Of a stretch of DNA of 64,000 bases, positions 9,943 through 18,545 are shown one piece after another. The notes under the pieces are model-generated. The model searched no databases and was not told the origin of the DNA. It worked only from the letters and a program-made list of their open reading frames with translations. Position 1 is the first letter of the stretch; every line of letters starts with the position of its first letter. The stretch spans positions 124,001 through 188,000 of the forward strand of contig CAJUEA010000001.1 of assembly GCA_910584975.1 (NCBI GenBank). Direction: 5' to 3'. Source of the DNA: an uncultured Christensenella sp. Lineage in GTDB: Bacteria; Bacillota; Clostridia; Christensenellales; UBA3700. Both the position numbers and the translations under genes were made by a program.

Positions 9943-9971
9943 TTGACATTTTGTGTAATTTCCCGTATAAT
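9943..9971 (+). promoter_or_regulatory. Consensus sigma-A promoter of the lipoprotein/surface-protein pair
   Basis: TTGACA (9943-9948) and TATAAT (9966-9971) with a 17-bp spacer form a perfect consensus promoter. An orphan GGAGG at about 9980 is followed by no usable start codon, so the leader up to 10058 is non-coding as far as I can see. Confidence 0.75.
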
Positions 9972-10057
9972 AAAATAAAGGAGGTTATTATAAAAAAGTG
10001 TAGCAATAGTAGCAACAATTACAATAAAAAATTTAAAATTGATAGGGAAGGGAAAAT

Positions 10058-10537
10058 ATGAACAAAAAGAAATTGATTTTAACATTACTATTGGTAATAA
10101 TTTTGAGTATAGGACTTATATTTACATTTGTTGGGTGTGATAAAACACCAGTAGAGCCAGTTTATGAGATCCGATTGTATGATGACGATTGGGTGGAGTT
10201 GGAGAAGAATGTTGTAGGAAATTATGTGCATGAGTATGTTTTTGAATATGATGGTCAATTAAAAGGATTTAATGCAAAGTGTTTTATTGACGGTGAAGAA
10301 TTTTATGTTTATGAATATGGTAATCCAAAAAAACCAAATCCTTTATCAGTATCTTATTTAAATTATGATGATAGTCTTAGAAATCCTTTTCCAAGAGAAA
10401 AGGGCAAATATGTGATTCGTTATGATTTTGATATATTTAAAGAAGAAACTTATTATTATACTCAATCTGGAAGGCGTGTTCGTCAAAGTGATTTACCAGA
10501 AAAAATACAACATCAAATGTATGTAACAATAAAATAA
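10058..10537 (+). CDS. Hypothetical lipoprotein
   Basis: A 159-residue protein of unknown function. The N-terminus is a typical lipoprotein signal: Lys-rich start, a hydrophobic core of about 20 residues and a lipobox-like FVGC at about residues 25-28. The mature part is acidic and rich in Tyr and Asp, with several strands of the type YEIRLYDDDWVEL, suggesting a small beta-rich domain. I do not recognise a family. It starts right after a consensus promoter and ends 17 bp before the large surface protein, so the two are probably one operon; the lipoprotein may help to export, anchor or mask the larger protein, but that is inference. Neither gene belongs to the rpsO-pnp-ylxY gene order in which they are embedded. 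Confidence 0.7.
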   Translation: MNKKKLILTLLLVIILSIGLIFTFVGCDKTPVEPVYEIRLYDDDWVELEKNVVGNYVHEYVFEYDGQLKGFNAKCFIDGEEFYVYEYGNPKKPNPLSVSYLNYDDSLRNPFPREKGKYVIRYDFDIFKEETYYYTQSGRRVRQSDLPEKIQHQMYVTIK

Positions 10538-10554
10538 ACTGAGGAGGAAAACAA

Positions 10555-13500
10555 ATGGAAAAATCAAAAAATAAAATATTATCATTTATGTTAGCAATAT
10601 GTATTGTTTTGTGTAGCATAATTTCAATTTGCACTTTTAATTGGCATAATGTATTTGCAGAACAAAATTATTCTATCACAGATTACACTGATGATGACAT
10701 GTTGCTAAATAGTAAACATAATATTGTTGATTACGCAAATTCAACTTATTATGAAAAAAATGGATATATGGTTGTTGATCTTGCAGATCAATATAGTAAT
10801 AATGGGTTGTATTCAAGCACAGTTAAATATACAGAAGATACTGATAGAATTAAAAAACTACATGCAAATGGAGATGACCCAATTGTACAAATTGTGCCAA
10901 AAGAACTATTTAAAACTGCAAATGATGGAATTGTTGAAATAGGTAAGGAATATGGCTTCTTCATAAAAACAGATGAAGTTGTTGATGGGGTATATGTGTC
11001 AACAATTTCAGTGTTTGATATCACAAATAAGGTTAAGGATGAGGAGGTGAAAGACAGTGCAATTTTTTCTTTAAAGCATTTGTTTCAAAGAGAATTTGTT
11101 TATGTTGCAAAAAGTGTTTACGCAATACCAATACGAAGCGTACGACTTCAAAGGCCATATTCTCAAGCTAATGACAAAATGGAATTAGTTATTTCTGTAA
11201 CAGATAGTGTTGTTGGTAATGTTTTGCCTGTGCCATACATGGTGGCAAATGATCATTATATTTTCGTTGACATTCAAAATTATTATATGACTAACATATA
11301 TAATATGATAGCGGTAATGAATGAACAGCATTTGAATGAAGGAGATGATGGATATGATCCAATAAAAGATAAGGGAAGATATATTATACAAAAAGATACA
11401 GAGTATAAATCAAAAATACATAATGTAAAGAAAAAGGAAGACATTGCTGCTGAACATATAGATATATGTTTAGGTGTAGCAATGGATGTTTTGGATGGAG
11501 TTGTGGGGCATTTTGTGCCGGGATATTCAATAGTTAAGCCAATTCTTGATATTGCTAATGATTTTTTGTCAACTGAACGAGAGTGGACTGAAGATTATGA
11601 AAAACAATTTTCTTATAAGCCTGAATATGTGACATCACAAGGTATGATAAAAGAAAAAGGTGGTTTATCAAGAATGGCACAAACTTCTCTTGAAATCAAT
11701 AAGGAGAAATATGGAGATGGAAGCTTTATGTTTTATGATAGAGATGACTTTTTCTCAAGCAAGTACATATTACCATACACTCCAGTTGAAACAAGTGATG
11801 GGGCATATAAAACTCCATGGGATGCAAGAATAAGAAGAGGGTTTGTTGTTGAATTTACAAATGCTAGCAATTCATCACAAATAGTTGTTGGTTGTAATGT
11901 TCATGATTTTATAAAAAAGGGCGAAGAAGAAGGAGAATACAAAGATTTAGCCGATGATGATATAGTTTCTATATTGCCAAATGGTGAAAACTTGTTTAAA
12001 TATACACCAGAGAGAAGTGGAAATTATGATATAAAAACTATTGGAGCAAATAAGTCAATAGTTTTAGAGCAAATTAATACTTCTTTTGAAAGTCAATCAA
12101 GTAAAAATACTACTGGATTTGATAAAGTGTTGAATGTTGATATGGAAAAAGGAAAAACATATTACTTTAAAATAAGTTGTGTAAATAAATTTGATAATAA
12201 CAAATTTAAAATTAATATTGATTTTGCTCCACAAAAAGTTATTCTAGGAAACAACCAAATTGATTTAAAATATAATGATAATTATTTTCAATTTTTGCCA
12301 AATAAAAATATTTATTATAAATTTATAAATGACAACGATAAATTCGATTATACGATATTTGATAAAAATTTTAATTTAATTTCAGAAAATACTGATATAA
12401 ATGATTTGTTTGAGTTGACTGAAAATGAAGTATATTATATATTAATTGACAAAACAAATATTGATGAAGTTCAAAAAGTAAATCTTTTTATTAAGGACGA
12501 AATTCATATTACATTTGAAAATATTGATAAAGTGACTGATTTAGACAAGTTATTTATTTATAGTTTTGTTGATAAAACAAAGTTGCCAAATATAAATTTG
12601 GTAGGATATAATTTTGAAGGTTTTTGGACAAGCTTTCAACCATATGGAGTTTTGGTAAACGATGAAAACATCAAACAAATTATCAACCAACCTGAAATAA
12701 CATTATATGTAAAATTAGTTCCGATTGAGTATGATGTTGTGTATATAGTAAATGGTGGTAGTGAAATAGAAAATGGCAAATATATTATTGAACATATATA
12801 CGAATTAAGACAAGATACCAATAAAGATGGATATGTGTTTTATGGTTGGTATGATAACCCAGAGTTTTATGGTGAAAAAATAGAAAGAATTGATAAAGGG
12901 AACATTGGAAATCGAACTTTTTATGCAAAATGGATACAAGACAAATTTGATATTAAATTAAATGTCAATAGCGAATTTACGGATGACATATCGGCGTATA
13001 TTGCAACAAATCAAATTGAGGTAAATTATAAGCAAAACTATATTTTGCCTATACCAGAAATAAAAGGGTTTGTATTTAAAGGATGGGCAGATATAAACAA
13101 TGATAAAAACATGTTTACAAATGCAAATGGTGAGAGTTTAAATATTTATTTGCAAGAGAATGATATCGAATTGATTGCAATATGGAAAAGAGAAGAATAC
13201 TTTATTGGAATAGATAATAATGGTGTGCTAAGTTGGTTGACACAAGCTGGGGATAGATTTGAAATATCCGATGAAAAAGTTAGTATTGATTATAATCCTA
13301 ATTTGTGCCCAAATTGCAATATTTTGACATATCTTTCTAGTAATCCGTTATACCCTCAATACATCGATAAAAATTTCTTTGAAGAAGGACATGTTTTTAC
13401 AAATATGTTAACAAATAAAAATGACCAAACAAGCATTGCGTGCTGGCATAACACTGCTCAGAGTTTAGAAGATGGTCAAACAATTATGCTTTATGCTGGA

Positions 13501-15327
13501 CATAGGCAAGAAACAAATTTTAAATTATATTTATTAAACGATGTTGAGCAAAATGGTGAGTTTGTATATAAAAAAATCTTTGAAGGAAATTATGGGGACG
13601 AAATCATTTTTAATGGAAATGAATTTAAAGATAAAGCTGGATATAAATTAGTGGCATTGCGAGTGCATAATAATACAGAGGAGAATTATAATGGGAAATT
13701 TATTGGTACTAGTTTGGCACCAGGAAATTACTTCTATGACTTTAATTCTAATAAAATCCAGAAAATGCCAGACTTATCAATAGGAATTCAATTGGATGGG
13801 ACAGATATATATTTGGAGGCAGTTTATGAAGGACTAGAATATCAAGTTAGTTTGTCAGTTGATGATGAAATTTTATATAAAATTGTGGTGTTTGGTATGC
13901 CATATAATACTAGCAATGATAATGCTTTTCCAGTTCCACAAAAATTAGGGTATGATTTTAATGGATGGTGGACAGAAGAAAATGGTAGTGGTTCAAGGAT
14001 AGTAGATGGAAATGGCAATCTAGAAAATGATGTATGGAATATATCGTATAACCTTACATTATATGCCGACTTTGAATTATTAATTTATTCAATAACATAT
14101 GATACAAATGGTGGAACAGATTTGGTAGATCCACCAATAAGATATAGTGTGCTAAGTGCTTTTGAGTTGCCAACAACAGACAAGTTTGGTGATGTGTTGG
14201 CGGGCTGGGAGTGCGAAGGAGAAATAATTCAAGAAATAAAAAAAGGAACAATAGGAAATTTGGAGCTAAAAGCAAAATGGAAGGCTAAATATGTTGGTCT
14301 TGGTGGTAGTGGTTCCATAACTCTTAAAGATGAAGTTGTTATTTTTAATGCCGCCGATGTTTTTGGAAGTGCTAAGCAGAATATAAGTATTTCACAGTAT
14401 GTAAGTGAAGTAACATTTATTGGAAAACAAAGTTTATTAACGCCCCAAAGAAGTATTTATGTCCAATCAAGAAAAACTCCGTTAATACTTAGGTTTAAAA
14501 ATGTTGCTATTAAAGGGCAGGACGGGGATTATGCTTTAGATGCAAGTGGTTGTGAAGATTTGATATTGGAGGCGTATGGGGTTTCTTTTTATTCAGGCAA
14601 ACACGGTAAAGCTGCTATATTATGCAAAAATATACATATTAAAGGTGAATCGTTAGGTGCTTTTGGGCACGATTCATATAGTTCGCAAAATTCAGGTGCA
14701 TCTGGAATTCAGTCTGTAGGAGGATATAAAATTGAAATATCAGCGCAATCAGTAACTTGTAAAGGTGGTTCTGGAGCACAAGGATCAACAGGTAGTGACG
14801 CAAAAGCAATGAATCAATTTCCACCAAAGGCAGCCGCAGGAAAAGTAGGGGCAACTGGTTATACAGGTTACACTGGAGGTGCTGGTGGAAAAGGTAGTAA
14901 TGGTGGTTATGGTATTTGTAATTTTGACTCAGTTGTAATTCATAGCAATTCTATAGTAAATTTGCAAGGCGGCGATGGTGGCGCTGGAGGAACTGGCGGA
15001 AGAGGTGGAACTGGCGGAAGAGGCGGAGCTGGTGGAGATGCTAAATTTCCATTAACTGGAAAGGCTGGTGGCACTGGTGGTACAGGTGGAACTGGCGGAG
15101 CTGGTGGAGCTGGTGGCAATAAGGGGCACGGAATTATTGCAAATAGTATTATTGGAAATTATACAGCCACAAATGGACAAGTCGGCAAAGGTGGACAAGG
15201 TGGTCTTGGTGGCACTGGTGGTGCAGGAGGAGTTGGTGGATTTTATTTAAATAGTAATAAAACGCATGATCAAGGCAAATCAGGTGCTAGAGGTAGTAAT
15301 GGCCCACAAGGAGCAGATGGAGTCTAA
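10555..15327 (+). CDS. Large secreted protein with InlB-like repeats and glycine-rich C-terminus
   Basis: A 1590-residue surface or secreted protein. Residues 1-37 form a signal peptide ending near FAEQN. Residues 40-650 are of unknown fold. From about 650 to 1250 there are several Listeria-Bacteroides (InlB B-type) repeats, recognisable by GYxFxGWY/W, NGG and LYAKW-like endings, for example around 725-790, 799-877 and 1095-1245. Residues 1255-1400 read like beta-strand repeats of a solenoid (ALDASGC, LILEAYGV, NIHIKGES). Residues 1402-1590 are extremely glycine-rich with runs of GG-x triplets such as GGTGGTGGTGGAGG and GGRGGAGG, ending without LPXTG, a membrane anchor or a LysM domain. The architecture suggests an adhesin or cell-envelope filament. 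The start follows GAGGAGG. Codon use is AT-richer than in neighbouring housekeeping genes, suggesting acquisition. Confidence 0.8.
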   Translation: MEKSKNKILSFMLAICIVLCSIISICTFNWHNVFAEQNYSITDYTDDDMLLNSKHNIVDYANSTYYEKNGYMVVDLADQYSNNGLYSSTVKYTEDTDRIKKLHANGDDPIVQIVPKELFKTANDGIVEIGKEYGFFIKTDEVVDGVYVSTISVFDITNKVKDEEVKDSAIFSLKHLFQREFVYVAKSVYAIPIRSVRLQRPYSQANDKMELVISVTDSVVGNVLPVPYMVANDHYIFVDIQNYYMTNIYNMIAVMNEQHLNEGDDGYDPIKDKGRYIIQKDTEYKSKIHNVKKKEDIAAEHIDICLGVAMDVLDGVVGHFVPGYSIVKPILDIANDFLSTEREWTEDYEKQFSYKPEYVTSQGMIKEKGGLSRMAQTSLEINKEKYGDGSFMFYDRDDFFSSKYILPYTPVETSDGAYKTPWDARIRRGFVVEFTNASNSSQIVVGCNVHDFIKKGEEEGEYKDLADDDIVSILPNGENLFKYTPERSGNYDIKTIGANKSIVLEQINTSFESQSSKNTTGFDKVLNVDMEKGKTYYFKISCVNKFDNNKFKINIDFAPQKVILGNNQIDLKYNDNYFQFLPNKNIYYKFINDNDKFDYTIFDKNFNLISENTDINDLFELTENEVYYILIDKTNIDEVQKVNLFIKDEIHITFENIDKVTDLDKLFIYSFVDKTKLPNINLVGYNFEGFWTSFQPYGVLVNDENIKQIINQPEITLYVKLVPIEYDVVYIVNGGSEIENGKYIIEHIYELRQDTNKDGYVFYGWYDNPEFYGEKIERIDKGNIGNRTFYAKWIQDKFDIKLNVNSEFTDDISAYIATNQIEVNYKQNYILPIPEIKGFVFKGWADINNDKNMFTNANGESLNIYLQENDIELIAIWKREEYFIGIDNNGVLSWLTQAGDRFEISDEKVSIDYNPNLCPNCNILTYLSSNPLYPQYIDKNFFEEGHVFTNMLTNKNDQTSIACWHNTAQSLEDGQTIMLYAGHRQETNFKLYLLNDVEQNGEFVYKKIFEGNYGDEIIFNGNEFKDKAGYKLVALRVHNNTEENYNGKFIGTSLAPGNYFYDFNSNKIQKMPDLSIGIQLDGTDIYLEAVYEGLEYQVSLSVDDEILYKIVVFGMPYNTSNDNAFPVPQKLGYDFNGWWTEENGSGSRIVDGNGNLENDVWNISYNLTLYADFELLIYSITYDTNGGTDLVDPPIRYSVLSAFELPTTDKFGDVLAGWECEGEIIQEIKKGTIGNLELKAKWKAKYVGLGGSGSITLKDEVVIFNAADVFGSAKQNISISQYVSEVTFIGKQSLLTPQRSIYVQSRKTPLILRFKNVAIKGQDGDYALDASGCEDLILEAYGVSFYSGKHGKAAILCKNIHIKGESLGAFGHDSYSSQNSGASGIQSVGGYKIEISAQSVTCKGGSGAQGSTGSDAKAMNQFPPKAAAGKVGATGYTGYTGGAGGKGSNGGYGICNFDSVVIHSNSIVNLQGGDGGAGGTGGRGGTGGRGGAGGDAKFPLTGKAGGTGGTGGTGGAGGAGGNKGHGIIANSIIGNYTATNGQVGKGGQGGLGGTGGAGGVGGFYLNSNKTHDQGKSGARGSNGPQGADGV

Positions 15328-15347
15328 CTTTTAAGTGGATTAATTAA

Positions 15348-15386
15348 TAACACATCAAAAGAGAAATTCTTTTGATGTGTTATTTT
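15348..15386. terminator. Bidirectional terminator between surface protein and deacetylase
   Basis: A perfect 15-bp stem (15348-15362 with 15368-15382) with a 5-nt loop and a T-rich tract after it on the plus strand and an A/T-rich tract on the other side. It can end both the surface-protein transcript and the converging deacetylase transcript. Confidence 0.8.
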
Positions 15387-15410
15387 AGTATCGATTTTTG
15401 AATGTTTTAT
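15383..15410 (-). repeat. Dispersed TTCRAAAATCG motif, copy 1
   Basis: On the minus strand the core reads ATTCAAAAATCGA followed by TACTAAAA. It lies 84 bp past the stop of the reverse-strand deacetylase, in that gene's orientation, and directly before the shared terminator hairpin. Confidence 0.55.
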
Positions 15411-15493
15411 GCAATAAAAAGCAAAGTTTTGATTGTTATTTTGTTTGCATATATGTGTATGTGGTTGCATTTAAAATGAATGCGATAATTATT

Positions 15494-16192
15494 TTATGCA
15501 CCTATTACATTGCTGACTTTGTCGGCTTTAATGCCTTTTTGTTTGTAAAACTCAAGTATTTTTGGAAGTGCCTCTGCAGTGCATTTTGTTGGATGCATAA
15601 GCACTAAATCGCCGTATGCAATTTTTTTGGTTGCACGCTCAAAAATAAGTTCGGTGTTTTTATCTCGCCAGTCAATGGTATCTTTTGACCACATTATTGT
15701 TTGATAGCCCAAATTGTTTGCAGCTTTGAGTGTATCGGCAGAAAAAGCCCCAGAAGGTGGTGCAAACAAATTCATTTTGTAACCAATAGTTTTTTCCACA
15801 ATGTTGTGACACATTGAAATTTCACGCAAGTTTGCCTCCATATCCAGTTTGTCTTGGTCTTTATGCAAATATCCGTGATTTGCAATTTCGTGTCCACGAC
15901 TCAAAATTTCTTTTAGCATAGCATCATTTTTCGCAACCCAAGAGCCACCAACAAAAAAAGTTGTTTTAACTTCATATTTGTCAAAGGTATCCAGCATATC
16001 AGGCAAAAACTCTTCTCCCCAGTAGACATTTACCATAAGCGAAACGCTACTGTTTAGTCCATTGCCCTTGTAAATAGGTTTTGGAGTGGCACTTGCAGTT
16101 ATTGCAAGTGGAGTAAAACACATAGTAAGCACGGCAAGGCTCACCAATACAATCGCGATAATGCTGTTGGTTAAAAGTTCTTTATGTTTCAT
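15494..16192 (-). CDS. Polysaccharide deacetylase-like protein, YlxY/PdaB type, with substituted metal site
   Basis: A 232-residue NodB-type (carbohydrate esterase 4) protein with an N-terminal membrane/signal segment (about residues 10-35). The family motif 1, normally TFDDG or TFDISWG, reads MVNVYWGEE, so the catalytic and metal-binding Asp positions are Asn and another residue. Motif 2 is kept as ANHGYLH, and the LFAPPSGAFS and DLVLMHP motifs are present. This pattern fits the YlxY/PdaB subgroup, in which altered active sites are known. The ATG at 16192 is used because AGGAGA lies five bases before it. In Bacillus ylxY sits between pnp and the M16 peptidase gene in the same direction; here it is between them but inverted. 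Enzymatic activity is doubtful. Confidence 0.8.
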   Translation of the reverse strand: MKHKELLTNSIIAIVLVSLAVLTMCFTPLAITASATPKPIYKGNGLNSSVSLMVNVYWGEEFLPDMLDTFDKYEVKTTFFVGGSWVAKNDAMLKEILSRGHEIANHGYLHKDQDKLDMEANLREISMCHNIVEKTIGYKMNLFAPPSGAFSADTLKAANNLGYQTIMWSKDTIDWRDKNTELIFERATKKIAYGDLVLMHPTKCTAEALPKILEFYKQKGIKADKVSNVIGA

Positions 16193-16207
16193 ATTATCTC
16201 CTAACAC

Positions 16208-16700
16208 CTAAAATGCTTTTTGTGGGTATCCCGTAACTAATTATATGTGTGATAGGATAAAATTAGACTAAAAAGAGAATACTTTTAATTAAAGTGAATT
16301 ACGGATAAAAATTTTACTTTTGTGTATGCATTAAAATAATTTGCATTTTTTGAAATTTGCTTTTTGTTGGCGTTTGTAAAAAAATATTTTTTTATCCAAA
16401 AACTTTACTTTATAATAAAAATAATGTATAATTATATCGTATAAACTGGCAGACTTTTTTTGTGATTAACTTGAGATTTTTTGAGTTAATTGAGGGATGT
16501 TGCAAGTAAAATAGCATTAAACGCTTAAAATATCTTGCTTTATTGATTAGTTTGTCTGTTTTGCAACAATAATTGTGTATTAAAAGCAAATTGTTTAAGG
16601 CAGGCTAGACTATTGGCATATTGTCGCAATTTGCCATAAATTGCAGAATTTGGAATTTGCAAAAGATAAGAAATTTGTTGGGGATATTGGAGATTTAATT
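16208..16700. other. Intergenic region between divergent deacetylase and M16 peptidase
   Basis: About 490 bp without a gene. Positions 16209-16238 contain a TTTTTGTGGG-x-CCCGTAAC sequence that also occurs, in variant form, near 60,525 and 40,675, and so looks like a small dispersed element. The promoter of the M16 gene is at 16404-16432. The remainder is A/T-rich with no structure I can defend. Confidence 0.5.
16404..16432 (+). promoter_or_regulatory. Promoter of the M16 peptidase operon
   Basis: TTTACT (16404-16409) and TATAAT (16427-16432) with a 17-bp spacer. The transcript would have a leader of more than 250 nt before the M16 peptidase start. Confidence 0.6.
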
Positions 16701-17960
16701 TTGGATAATAAAATTATTTATTTTGACAGTGGACTTAAGTTGATTCACAAACAAATGCAAGGCGTAAGGTCTGTGGCAATTGGCGTGATGGTTGCTGTTG
16801 GCAGCGTGAGTGAAAACGAGCAAAACAATGGTATTTCTCACTTTATTGAACACATGATGTTCAAAGGCACAAGCAAGCGTTCTGCTTTTGATATTGTGTG
16901 TGAAATTGATGGGCTTGGTGCACAAGTGAATGCCTACACATCAAAGCAATCAACCTGTTACTACACAATCAGTGTGGATGAATATGCAGAAAATTGCATG
17001 GAAATTATGAGTGATTTTTTGTTTAATTCCACATTTGACCAAGTGGAAATGGACAAGGAAAAGGGGGTTGTGCTTGAGGAAATTGCAATGAGCGAGGACA
17101 CTCCTGATGACCTATGTTTGGAGAATTTGGCAAGTGCTTACTACAAAGGTAGCAACTTGGGCTATACAATTCTTGGAAATGCTGAAAATATCCGTAATTT
17201 TAAAACAGCTGATTTGAAAGATTACATCAACAGCAGATATAGTGCAGGCAATATGGTTGTTTCTGTTGTGGGAAATATTTCCGAACAAAAAGCAACAGAG
17301 TTGGTATCTAATTATTTTGATAAAAATGTGTTTAAAGGTGGCTATAAAATGCAAAAGCAAAGCCACACACCAAAATGCGATAGCGTGGTTACAGTCAAAC
17401 CACTTGAGCAATCCAACATTGCCATTGCTTTTCCAAGTTTGGAGTTTGGTGCGCAAAACTATATGTCTTTGCTTGCCTTGAATTCTGCGTTTGGTGGTGG
17501 AATGAGCTCTCGACTATTTCAAGAGGTTAGGGAAAAGAGTGGGCTTGCCTACAATGTCTATTCTTATCCTTCTGCATATTATGGCGATGGAGTGTTTTCA
17601 ATTTATCTTGGCACAAACCCAAAAACAACTGAACAAGCACTTCGCAGCATAAAGCAGGAAATAATCAAGTTGAAAAATAATGGCTTGGGCGAAGATGAAC
17701 TTGCAAGAGTCAAAAAGCAGTTGAAAGGCAACTATGCTTTGTCGCAAGAAAGCTCTGCAGCTTTGATGAGAGTGTATGGCAGAAATGCATTGTTTTTGGA
17801 TGAATATTTTGATTTTGACCAAAAAATTGCAGAAATTGACCAAATAACTCAAGATAGTGTGATGGATATTATCAATTACATTTTTGATTTTGACAAAGTT
17901 GTAACAAGTTATGTGGGCAAGGAAATCAATTTTGACCCATTAAAAATTATTAAAGATTAA
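16701..17960 (+). CDS. M16 family zinc peptidase (insulinase/processing-peptidase type, YmxG/MlpA-like)
   Basis: An M16 metalloprotease of about 419 residues, the usual length for the single-chain bacterial members. The inverted zinc motif HFIEH is at about residues 47-51 and the third ligand lies in the LEEIAMSEDTPDD segment near 125. The C-terminal half has the GGGMSSRLFQEVREK motif. The TTG at 16701 is preferred: GGAG lies eight bases upstream, and the resulting start (MDNKIIYFDSGLKLI) matches the family's N-terminus. An alternative TTG at 16641 adds 20 residues but has no ribosome binding site. In Bacillus the equivalent gene follows ylxY; here that order is kept although the deacetylase is inverted. 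Substrate unknown, perhaps misfolded or signal-type peptides. Confidence 0.88.
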   Translation: MDNKIIYFDSGLKLIHKQMQGVRSVAIGVMVAVGSVSENEQNNGISHFIEHMMFKGTSKRSAFDIVCEIDGLGAQVNAYTSKQSTCYYTISVDEYAENCMEIMSDFLFNSTFDQVEMDKEKGVVLEEIAMSEDTPDDLCLENLASAYYKGSNLGYTILGNAENIRNFKTADLKDYINSRYSAGNMVVSVVGNISEQKATELVSNYFDKNVFKGGYKMQKQSHTPKCDSVVTVKPLEQSNIAIAFPSLEFGAQNYMSLLALNSAFGGGMSSRLFQEVREKSGLAYNVYSYPSAYYGDGVFSIYLGTNPKTTEQALRSIKQEIIKLKNNGLGEDELARVKKQLKGNYALSQESSAALMRVYGRNALFLDEYFDFDQKIAEIDQITQDSVMDIINYIFDFDKVVTSYVGKEINFDPLKIIKD

Positions 17961-17979
17961 CTATAAAAACAGGTGTGAT

Positions 17980-18354
17980 ATGGATAAATTGGATGAGATT
18001 TTTATGATGCAAAAGGCTTTTCAAGATGACTTGATTAAAAACAGACATCTTGAGAATATCAAGCCAAATGAATGGATTCAAAAGCAAACTCTTGCAATGA
18101 TAAGTGAGCTTGCAGAAGTGCTTGATGAGGTCAATTTTAAATGGTGGAAAAACGAAAAGCCTATTAACGAGGATGCCGTGAAAGAGGAACTTGTGGATAT
18201 TTTGCATTTTTTTGTTAGTATGTGCTTGAGTTATGGTATGACAGCTGAAGAATTGCACGCAATTTATCTTAAGAAAAACAAAGAAAATTTTGATAGACAA
18301 TACGGAAAATCTGCAAAACAAGGTTACGATTTAGGGCAAAATAAAAATAATTGA
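17980..18354 (+). CDS. Dimeric dUTPase-like / MazG-fold nucleotide pyrophosphohydrolase
   Basis: A 124-residue all-alpha NTP pyrophosphatase. The metal-binding motif pairs are visible as SELAEVLDE with a following WWK, and EELVDILHFF, i.e. ExxE and ExxD, the arrangement of the dUTPase_2 (PF08761) family. These enzymes hydrolyse dUTP or dCTP to the monophosphate and keep uracil out of DNA. Length is shorter than the phage-type enzymes of about 160-170 residues but typical of chromosomal Firmicutes members. It starts 19 bp after the M16 peptidase and is probably co-transcribed. Confidence 0.8.
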   Translation: MDKLDEIFMMQKAFQDDLIKNRHLENIKPNEWIQKQTLAMISELAEVLDEVNFKWWKNEKPINEDAVKEELVDILHFFVSMCLSYGMTAEELHAIYLKKNKENFDRQYGKSAKQGYDLGQNKNN

Positions 18355-18545
18355 TATTAGTATTAATTCAATTATAATTGATATTGGTGAAATTATTTTG
18401 GCAAGTTTAGTAAGAAATAAACACTTTCATTTTAAATTATTTGTCAAACAATATATTTTTCAATGAAGAATCATTAAAAAAATTGCATTTTCAAAAATGG
18501 CAACAAACAAAAAATGTTTGAAGTAAAAACTCTTAGTGAGGGGTT

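Noticed and set aside
9980..10060. Short leader peptide after the GGAGG at about 9980
   Set aside because: The only frame that would overlap the lipoprotein start begins with ATA or ATT; no standard start codon is available.
14758..15260. Possible CRISPR or tandem DNA repeat
   Set aside because: The repetition comes from GGx codons in a continuous reading frame with irregular unit length; there are no spacers.
15398..15607. 69-residue frame after the surface protein
   Set aside because: It overlaps the end of the deacetylase gene on the other strand, lacks a ribosome binding site and shows no conserved motif.
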